Source: Sternotherus odoratus (taxonomy: Eukaryota; Chordata; Testudines; Kinosternidae). Taken from it: a DNA stretch of 64,000 bases. Position numbers and translations under genes: made by a program. A model generated the notes under the pieces. That model saw only the letters and a program-made list of their open reading frames with translations. It did no database searches and was not told the DNA's origin. The stretch lies in NCBI GenBank assembly GCA_032164245.1, contig JAVMKO010000005.1:57707442-57771441 (forward strand), in the 5' to 3' direction. Position 1 is the first letter of the stretch. The number at the start of each line of letters is the position of its first letter. Below, piece by piece: positions 55,369 to 64,000 of the stretch.

Positions 55369-58344
55369 GAAAGTAAGCAATTTGGTATTGCTTAGTTAAT
55401 GTTGATGTACCCCAAACTGGTGCAACACATGATTGCCTGCATAATCTAGGGAAGTTTGCAACCTCTGGGTAGTAATCCACAAGGGAGTTACCTACTGATT
55501 TAGAGGGTCATGAGCCAGTGTGTGTGTTTAGCTATTAAACTGAAGTCCAAATGATTGTCTGCCATCAGCAGTGCCTCTAAACCATTGGGCTCATTCCAAT
55601 GGTGTCTCCTAAAATGCTGTGGAAACTGTAAGAGAATGTTCTGTGAGATGAATGGCAATGCAAATTACAATAGGCAAATGGCTGAGGAGCTTTGCCATCT
55701 ACTGAAAAATCAGTATTTCTGTTATAACAAATGGGAACTTTTCCCCCTTACAAAAGAAAAAATGTGTTCTTGGTGGAATTAGCAAATTTACTCTGAGCTA
55801 TCCTATATTGTTTTACATGTTTATATTTCTGGCTGGCATAAAAGTTGACTGAACAGGGCCTTTAATAGCATGAGTTGTGCATTAGTTTGTTCCTGTGTCT
55901 CCTTACATGCAAAGCTTGTGGGAACTAGAGAAATCTATCCAATGGATTTGAGTAGCTTGATAGTAAGACATAAACAAGTAAAAGAAAATTTATTTAAAAG
56001 ACTAAACTGCCTACAGTTATTCAAGTATAAATTCCCTAGCAACAAAGGTGAAACTGACGTCCCTAGTGGTTCAAGGGTGTAAGTGATATTGCAGGCTTAA
56101 GTTGAAAGGTTGAATCCACCGAACTAAAGAATTCTACTATTGTGAGGCAAACTCTCAATAAGCTAGCTAGAATGGTAGGAAAAAGGCCAGGGAGAGCCCT
56201 GAAAGCACAGCTGAATCAAGGAAATGAGAAGGTGCTACTCAGGAGAAGCTGGAGTCAGTAACTCAGGAACTGCATTTTTTGTGCAGTTACTCTCTTATGA
56301 AGAGAGTGTGCTACCCAGCTTGGCAATATGGTAGTCCAAGTATTTTGTTCAAAGAATGTGTCAACTACCTCTGGTGTTTTAAAAAAAAAAAAATTTCTGC
56401 ATCTAAACCATCATTTTGGTTTTAAAATAATATTGACATAAGAATTTCCTTGCTAGCTATGGAGGAAAAGCTTTAAAAGTAGAACTCAGAACAAAAAATG
56501 CTCTGTTTTCCTGTAAAGCAAGAAAAAGTGCATGTAGACTGTTTGGACCGTATGTTGTGTGAAAATGCTAGTGTTTCACAGGCTGAAGGACTAATAAATG
56601 TGATCTCCTCCAACATGAAGCTAGTAAATGATTAGTATTTCAGAATGACGTATTTCTTAGTTGTGGTATCAATGGAATTTAACATCTTGGTCTGTTCAGA
56701 TGGGTGCTAGAATTTCTTCTCCTTAGTTGAACTCTGTGAACGAGGTCCCACAACAGGCTTATAAGTTAGAGTGAGCATGAGAGACTTGAAGGGCAAGGAA
56801 ACAAGTCATTTAGCATAGTCCTACACAGGTGCCAGCTCTAATTATTCTTACTGTATAGGAAACTAGAATAATTAATTTTCTAGTGTTAGTAGAAATTTAA
56901 GTTTCTTTTATTGTTAATATAAATAATGTGAAATAGGATATGCTAGATTTGAATTGTTGCTGATAACGTATTTTCCATGTGTCTGTCTTAAAGGTAATAC
57001 TGTATACCAGTGACTTAGGAGTGAGCAACTAATATTTCAAAAAATATCTTAATTTGAGGTTTGCAGTGGGTGTCCCCTGTCTGTTTATAAATTTTAAAAA
57101 GTATAATAATAATTTCCACATTGCTAGTTTTACAGATACAAAGTAAAGAATCAACATGTACTGTTTTTATGAGCCCTTTAGGTGAAATGTCAACAATAGG
57201 TGGTGATGTAATATTGAATTGTCACTTATGTTGGCTTTTGAAGCAACACCCAGTACAGAATATCAGTGTTTATAATTTGTTGATTGCCATCCCTTGTACC
57301 TCTCCTTGTCCTCAAAATATATATTGGTTGCTTTTTTATGAGGGAACCCCTTCTGATTGGCTGCCTTGCCCCCCTTGCCTGCCTCATACCAATCAGAAGT
57401 GCTATAGGAAGAGCTCTGTCTCTTCCCCTTCCCTTCAGCAACCCAAAAGAATTCTCGAAAGAGGGGAGAGGGAGCTAAGAGCTCAGTAGCTCAAGGTGAT
57501 TTTGCTACCCCTACCCCTTCTATGAACAGCGAGGTCAGGAGAGTTCCCTGCTCTTCCCCATTCCCCCTGCAGCACCCAACCTGGGGCAGGAGGAAACATG
57601 ACTCCAGGACCCACCTCAGGCCTGGGACAAGGGGGAAGAACCCCAGGTGCAGCCAAGGTGAAGCTGAGAGGCAGAATTCATGCGGGACTGGGGAGACAGG
57701 ATTGGTTGGGAGGCAGTATCAGTTGCTGGTCAGCGGATGGGCGGATGTTGTGAAGGGGTGCTCCTGCAGCAGGGACCAAAATCATTTTACCTAATAACTT
57801 TTTGGGGGCAACACTGTCAGTCATACACAGCTGTTAGGAGGGGCAAGTGGAATTCAAAAATCAAAAGAACAGACAAAAAACCACACACACTGTAATTAAA
57901 AAAAAATCATGTTGGGGGTGCGGAGGGCTGGGGTTGACAACAGAGTTGTTGATCTCTTGAGGCTGACAATAATGGGACTGGGACACCCACACTGTGTAGC
58001 TGCCCCTGATTGGTCCCAAGAGAATTCTCTCTGTGTTTAGTAGGCTCCTTGGTGAGGGGTTCAGCGTGACTAACTACTCCCATTCCTTCCCAGGAAAACT
58101 CCAGCAGAAGACACTAGGACAGCTGTACACAGTAACCGAAGTTGGTTACTGGGGATGTGGGGGGAATTCTCCTTGAAGGGTTTGGAGGATGATTAATTAT
58201 TGTGAAACAAGGGCCAAGAGATTGTTTTCCTGAAACCAATTAACAGCAAGAGAAGCCAGTCAGTACCCCCTTCCCACAGGGCCCATAGTCCACATTCCAT
58301 TGAGCTTCCAGGAAGTCTTGGGAGCTTTTTAGTGGATGTCATTC
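55369..58344. other. AT-rich single-copy-looking DNA
   Basis: No gene recognised. An 11-bp inverted repeat with CCAAT motifs occurs at 57350-57399. An A tract lies near 57898-57906. Confidence 0.45.
57350..57399. promoter_or_regulatory. Inverted pair of CCAAT motifs
   Basis: CTTCTGATTGG (57350-57360) and CCAATCAGAAG (57389-57399) are exact reverse complements 28 bp apart. Each arm holds a CCAATCAG box, the preferred NF-Y site. Regulatory use is unproven. Confidence 0.35.
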
Positions 58345-58535
58345 TCAGACCCAGGAGGGCTGTAGGCCCCTGTGAATGTTACTTCTGCCATTTTATAGAT
58401 GAGCAAACTGAGAGACAGAAAGCTTAAATGACTTGCCCAGGGTCTCATGGCAAGTATATGCAATAGCTGGGAATGGAACCCTGATTTCCTTACTTTCAGT
58501 TCCCTGCTATAATTACTAGACAATGGTTTCTTCTT
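58345..58535 (-). repeat. MIR-like SINE
   Basis: On the plus strand 'CATTTTATAGATGAGCAAAC', 'TTAAATGACTTGCCCAGGGT', 'GAATGGAACCCTGATTTCCT' and 'TATAATTACTAGACAATGG' run in the reversed MIR-like order. Confidence 0.8.
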
Positions 58536-61500
58536 ATCCACTGTGAACATGAATCAGTCAGAAATGGCATGCACAATTAGCTTCTTGCATGAAAGCTCTC
58601 TATGTGTGTGTGTGTGGGGGGGGGGGGGAATGTTGCAGTGCAATGCAGGAGGAGGGGAAGGGCATTCAGGGACAACTGTACCTGCTTGGGCACAATTTAA
58701 TAAACAGCAATGAGTCGAGGAAGGAGTCTGTGTTCCAGATGCATTGTTATCTGTAAAGTCTCCTATCTAGCAGAGTGCTGCAAAAGGTTTAATGCAAATC
58801 CAAGGCCTCTGCCATTGTGAGAGACAGATTAGGTCTCATTTGCATTCTTTCTCCTATAATAATTACCTAGCAAGGAGTGCCTGTTACCATTAACTTCATT
58901 CTGTTTGCCTGTGATAACACCATCAGCAATCTCTTCTCGACAGATTATGGACAGTATGAGAAAGGGGTGATGGTAGAAAATTTGAAAGCTGATAAATTGA
59001 AATTCAGATGAAAGTGTGATAATAGCCATTAAATATATCTGGAGAAATACTGTGAATGGAAGAGTGAAGGCCAATATTAATCTATAATATTGATGAGCTG
59101 TGTGTTTTCAATATAATTTAGTAAAGACAGCACATCATTTTTATTTGGTTTAATAACCTGTGCAGTCCTTGTCTCAATGGTTTTGTTCCATTTTAGGAAT
59201 TGGCTTTGAAATGACTCTCTAGAGTCTAGCTGGTACAATACAGAGACCAGTGTTAACAAAATGGTATACATTGTAGCCATCTATGAGTAAGTGTAAGAGA
59301 ATACCAAAAAAAAAGAAAAGAAAAAGAAAAACCAAGCAACCCCGGTGATGGGCAAATCTGGTGTGTAAGACTCAATCTCGACTTTCAGATTGATGTTAAA
59401 AATAAAAGTAGAGATTATTTGTCTCTCTTTTTTTTTCTTTCTTCAAATTACAGCTATAAAAGGGCAAAACAAAAAGTGCAAAGATATTTGGGAGAATGGT
59501 GAAACCAGTTCTGTCTACAGTTTAATTGTATATAGAATAATATAAAATATTTCTTCCTACAATTTCTGTTTTGGTTATAGTCTCTGTCTCTGAGTTTGTC
59601 TCACTCCTGATAAACCAGTGGGGGTCACTGCAAGAGAGGCAGAGATCCTATTATTTAATCCTATCCATTCTCTCCCTTGCTGTCATCTGTTTGTTTCTAT
59701 GAACCTCCCAGTCATGGGAGCAAGGTCCCTAATCTGCAAATCAAACCCTGAACCCTTGCACAGTAGTAGCAAATTGCTACCATTAGATCTAGAGCTGATG
59801 GCTCATTTCAGAGCCTTTTATTGCATATTTCACATGCCTCAGTAGAAAGTTCCCTTTTTGCAAAGAGGATTGAGAGCAGAGTAAAGAATATTTTGCAGGA
59901 GAAAATATTCTTAATATCGCCAGTGCCTTGTGGAGAAGGAGTCGCATATACGGCTGATGTGTGTAATTTTTCTTTCTATTGGTTAGTAGAATTTTGTGTA
60001 TTTCAAGGTTTTCACTGGAAAAAGCAAGCTCTGTTTGTGTGTTTAAATCAGGAGCAACTATGAATATACTGCTAAGCCGCTTTCTTATCTGGAACAGGGC
60101 ATCAAAGCAGTTAGTTGCATTTTAAATACATTTTCCTGTGGCAAGTATAGCGTGTGTGGGACATAAGCTGTCATCTTCATGCTACATCCCCAATGGAAAT
60201 AGTGTGTGAATGATTAGGCTTGAAGAGTCTGTTATAATGTATTTTCCCCTCCCCCTTCTACCCCCTACAGTGGCTCTGTGGGGAAAGAGGGGGTGGGTAA
60301 AATAGACTGCTGTTAGTTGGTTAGCCACATAACCCAGCTAATGAATTACTAGAAAAATCCTTTGTTTACTCACTGTCACCATTCCTGGCTGTTAAAGATT
60401 TGCTAGAGTAACACAGAGCTTTTAAAAGTTGATACAGCCCTTAAGAGTTTAAAGATCTGTTTGTGTGTGGACTTGTTTAGGTATATGGCTGGGTTTCCCT
60501 GTTTCCCTAACTTGATATTCTTGATTTACAATCTGTAAATATGTCCAAACAGAAGTGCATTTTTTTGAATCATGAATGGAATACTTTCAATATTTTAATA
60601 AGCAAATTTGGGTGTTGGAGAACCACATTCACTATAAAATACAATGTCGTTGAAATGTTTGGGTATAACCGGTCGTTCTGCATTTTTTCCCAGTGATGGC
60701 ATTTGTAGTGCCATGTGGAAAAAGGCACATATTCCAAAATGCAGAGAAATAACATCCTGTTTGGAAGAAAACCTCTCTCTTGATTAGTCGGTGGTTACAA
60801 TAGGACATGTTTATTTAGAAACAAGTAGTCAGGCAGTCTTTCCATGAAGTCTAATAGTTCTATTTGGCAGAGTTTGGGAGCAGTTTTGGATCAAAATATA
60901 AATCTCTGTGAGCATGAGTCCTCCTTCAAAGAAAACTATTGTGTTGCGGGACACCTGGGCTGTTTATACCTTGCATCTCTGCCCACACCCTGCCCAAGGT
61001 ACCTAGCCTGGGAGGACTTCCTACATTAGGCTTATTGATGGTGTTTGGTTCCTGTTCCACTGGTCTAATAAGGACGTGTACTATCTGAAGGGTGTTCTTC
61101 TTCTTCCCTTTCTGGACCCAACCAACTTCCAAGAGCTCTCCCTCAGTGGGCCGCTAATGAGTGTGTGTGTGGGGGAGTTAGGAATGTGGGGAAAAGATAG
61201 AAGGAATATGGAGCATCACTTTGGCAATGAAATGTCTCCTTGATGTCTATGGAAGTCTTGTGGTGTGTTTTTTTTAAGAAAAACATCTGGCCCACCCAAT
61301 TGTGACCGCTGGTTGGAAATAGTGCTTTGAATGGGGGTACCTGGAAGACTTGAGGATTGTAGGAGGTGATACAGAAAGCAGGGTATCTATCTGTGTATTC
61401 TTCTCTATGGATAGAAAGCCATTGAATGGATAGGCAATTTTCAATCTTCCTCTTTGGACTGACCCTGTTATTAAGATAACCTGAAGATACAAGTTTAACT

Positions 61501-64000
61501 GGTTTGGGTTTTTGTCTTGTTCAGACCTTGGCTTCAATATTCATGACCATAATCTACCAAAAACCATGCTCCAGACTTGAAATGAAAGTCTGACATTTTA
61601 GACTTCTGGTTGACCAAAATTTGCCACCCTCTTTTGTTCAAGTTCTCCTATGCTAACTAAAGGTTTCAGTAGAGAAGAATCAGCTATTCTAAAACCTGGC
61701 ATCCTACAGAGAATGAGGAAGCGAAGTATAAGCCTACAAGCACACAGCTTGTGTACATATTTGTTGAAAGCTAATTGGCAATGCAAGTTGCCTTTCAAAC
61801 TTGTTCTTTCACCTATCAGTGAGAACAACTCTGGTACTTAATGTACTGTTGATTACGTAAACACTACCCTGAAATATTTGCACAGGCAATTAACTCTTGT
61901 ATTTTACATTACTTAGGGTTACAAATGGAATCCTGTTAGAGAGCCCAAAATTATGTATATTGTGAAATTTATTTAATCATTAAATTAAATATTCATATAT
62001 ACAGAGTATAATAATATTGTCCTTGGAGCTGGCTAGTGTCAAATGTGACAATGTACATCAGAAATGTAGTAAGTCCTTCTCGTTAAATGGGGTAAAAAAT
62101 TTCTTGCCAGGAGTTGGGGTGACTTTCTTGATAATTATTCCCTTTCCTGTACCCCTTTATATTTTAATTATAGTATAACTGGCTGAAATTAACAATAGCT
62201 GAGATGATTTTGTTTGGATTGCATTTAAAATAGAACTCATCCCCCTTCTATTAGTTCATCTATTCTATGGCTATTTAATCCAGCTAGTCAGTATCTAACA
62301 CTTTTAGCTCTGTCTGTTGTAGCAAAATTTGGCTGATAACGAAGAAACTCCTAGAAAGCATAGAATGCAGGACTAAAAGTATCTGAATAAGACCGAGTGC
62401 TCCAATAACTGTGGTGGTAGGGCACTGTACAAATACCTGGTTATATATATCTCCACCTCACCCCACTCCCAAGAGAACTATGATCATACCACTGCACCAG
62501 GGTTTTCGGTCTTCATTAATTTGCATGCAATATGTCCCTGAAATTGGAAACAAGGTCCCTTAGAGCCAAAAAGCAGCAGTTCCACAACTTGTGCCAAATG
62601 ATAAATCTGTTAGAAGTGTAACCACCAGTAACAACCGTCATGTCAGGCCTCCACCCACTAAAGGGCCAGATGTTTACAAACTCTGGGCCTAATCCTGCCA
62701 TCTAATGGATTTGATGGTAATTTCTAGTGGGTTGATAGCAGCATAATAAAATAGTGCTCATGACACTGTGTGCTGTTTTGATTTTTTTTCCTATTTATGG
62801 ACTACACACTGATTTTAATTCTGTAACATGCAATTTTTAATGTGATTGCAGATAAGAACATTCTTGTAGAATGCAGAGTGAGTCTGTTTAATGAATGGTT
62901 GTCAGTATTATCCTATATCTTATTTCAGATTCACACACACACACATGTACACACACACGTTAGAAAATATGTCACTCATTTGGACTGGAATACTGAAAAT
63001 CCTTTATAAATTTCATTTAGTGAAAATCTGCAACCAGGGACACAGTTTAATCAAACTTATAACATGACTGGAGATTAAGCAGACCTGTTAGATAATCAAA
63101 TCCATCTATGTATATGTACAGGATATAGTTCATCAAGTGAAGTCTCTTATCTGATATTACACTTGATCTTAACTAAAAATTATTGAATGAAATATGTCGC
63201 TATTAGGTGAAACCTTCTATGTATTTCCATTTATGATGTTATAGTAGATAGAAGGGGACACGCAGCGGAATATAAATAATTACAATTAACCATATATGAA
63301 TTCTTATTTTCTTATAACAAGAAGTCAAAAAGATAAGGTACTCTGTTAGGGTGCATTGCAAAAAAGAGAGGAAATTCTATAGAAGCAGAAAAGCACAACC
63401 TGACATGTATTGATGTGTCTATTTAATTAAAATTATAATTAAAATTTATTTAAAGTGCCTATTTAATTCCCTAAGTGTTACTGAGTGGAGGTTTGTTGAG
63501 TGTACCATAAGTCAAAATGCTAATGTCTGAATATGTTTAACAGGCAGCACTGCGGTCCAGATTTTGCTAATGGGGGGAAAATTACCATTTGCATTTTGAA
63601 GAAAGTAGCCCATTTAGAAATTTTGAATTTTACTTGCTTTGCAGATGGTATGAATTGATTGCCTGTAAAGTTAAATTTCCCTCTGTTTTCTCTCCCCCCC
63701 CTTCCTTACTTTTTCTTCTGCCCTGCTCTGTGCCCTCCCTCCCTCCTCCGAGAGGAGTGAGAATTGCTGCTGATTTTTTATTTTAGAAATACAGGAAACT
63801 CCAGGCAAAGTGATGGACCATGTGCCTGGAAGACTTGTTTAGGGTTATTTCTAGGTTTTACTTTACTGATTTTTGATGCAAGCTCAGTGACATCTTGAGA
63901 CTGATACTTACTTTCAGATGTTTTTGACATTCATGTAAATTTCACCGAGTGAATCTATCCAACTGATTCGTACTTGTGATATAGTGGCGTGTGTGCCTGA
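58536..64000. other. AT-rich DNA, possible conserved noncoding block
   Basis: No gene recognised. 58609-58628 is a TG/G tract and 62933-62959 a CA repeat. The block at about 58690-59150 is free of repeat signatures and carries two octamers in opposite orientation (ATGCAAAT 58792-58799; ATTTGCAT 58838-58845). A strong pyrimidine tract ends in AG at 63786 like a splice acceptor, but no exon can be named after it. Confidence 0.4.

Noticed and set aside
54898..55395. A 165-codon forward frame and opposite 134- and 103-codon frames
   Set aside because: They span the whole hAT MITE at 54971-55360 and its flanks. Low-complexity translation.
1..64000. tRNA, rRNA or CRISPR-like arrays
   Set aside because: No cloverleaf, rRNA core or spaced identical repeats were seen. 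The tRNA-like B-boxes present belong to SINEs, and the host is a vertebrate.

Overview
The window looks like nuclear DNA from an amniote vertebrate, most probably a turtle. The reasons are the short SINE carrying a 'TGATGAAGTGGG...CGAAAGCTTATGC' core and a 'GTCTCTAAGGTGCCAC' tail, 3' truncated CR1 LINE pieces, MIR-like tRNA-derived SINEs, many hAT MITEs with 8-bp target duplications, and a PIF/Harbinger element with a Myb/SANT-like partner gene. I recognise no host protein-coding exon, tRNA or rRNA. The long open frames lie in stop-poor GC-rich repeats or in transposon remnants. The window is best read as intergenic DNA or as the inside of a very long intron.

Layout. 1-11 kb is AT-rich single-copy-looking DNA with a MIR-like SINE split by a Harbinger MITE (149-535), a small CpG-enriched promoter-like patch (about 1480-1860), and a CR1 3' end split by a hAT element (3315-4590). 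11-21 kb holds four hAT MITEs with clear or likely target duplications and a larger palindromic hAT-like element. Two of the MITEs are swollen by GC-rich tandem repeats (14814-15954 and 20191-21206). 24-31 kb has a hAT MITE beside a broken CR1 reverse-transcriptase fragment, a second non-LTR retrotransposon tail and several SINEs. 31-40 kb is a dense run of DNA-transposon remnants, most of them below 600 bp. 43.6-46.3 kb is the centrepiece. A hAT element was entered by a SINE, the SINE by a 1.8-kb Harbinger element carrying a truncated transposase and a convergent Myb-like gene, and another hAT MITE landed across the right edge. 51-55 kb has a hAT-in-hAT nest and another clean hAT MITE. 55-64 kb is mostly single-copy-looking AT-rich DNA with possible conserved noncoding blocks.

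How it works together. Nothing here forms a pathway. What can be read is the order of insertions, shown by target duplications and interrupted elements. Nine hAT elements with a common style of terminal repeat have duplications centred on TA (nnnTAnnn), the signature of Buster-type hAT transposases, whereas other hAT-like elements in the window do not. All hAT copies are non-autonomous. By the boundaries given here, about 17 kb of the 64 kb is recognisable transposon-derived sequence. This is a minimum, because old diverged repeats cannot be seen by eye.

Limits: repeat names come from recalled family signatures, not a database search. Regulatory and conserved-element calls are motif-based inferences.
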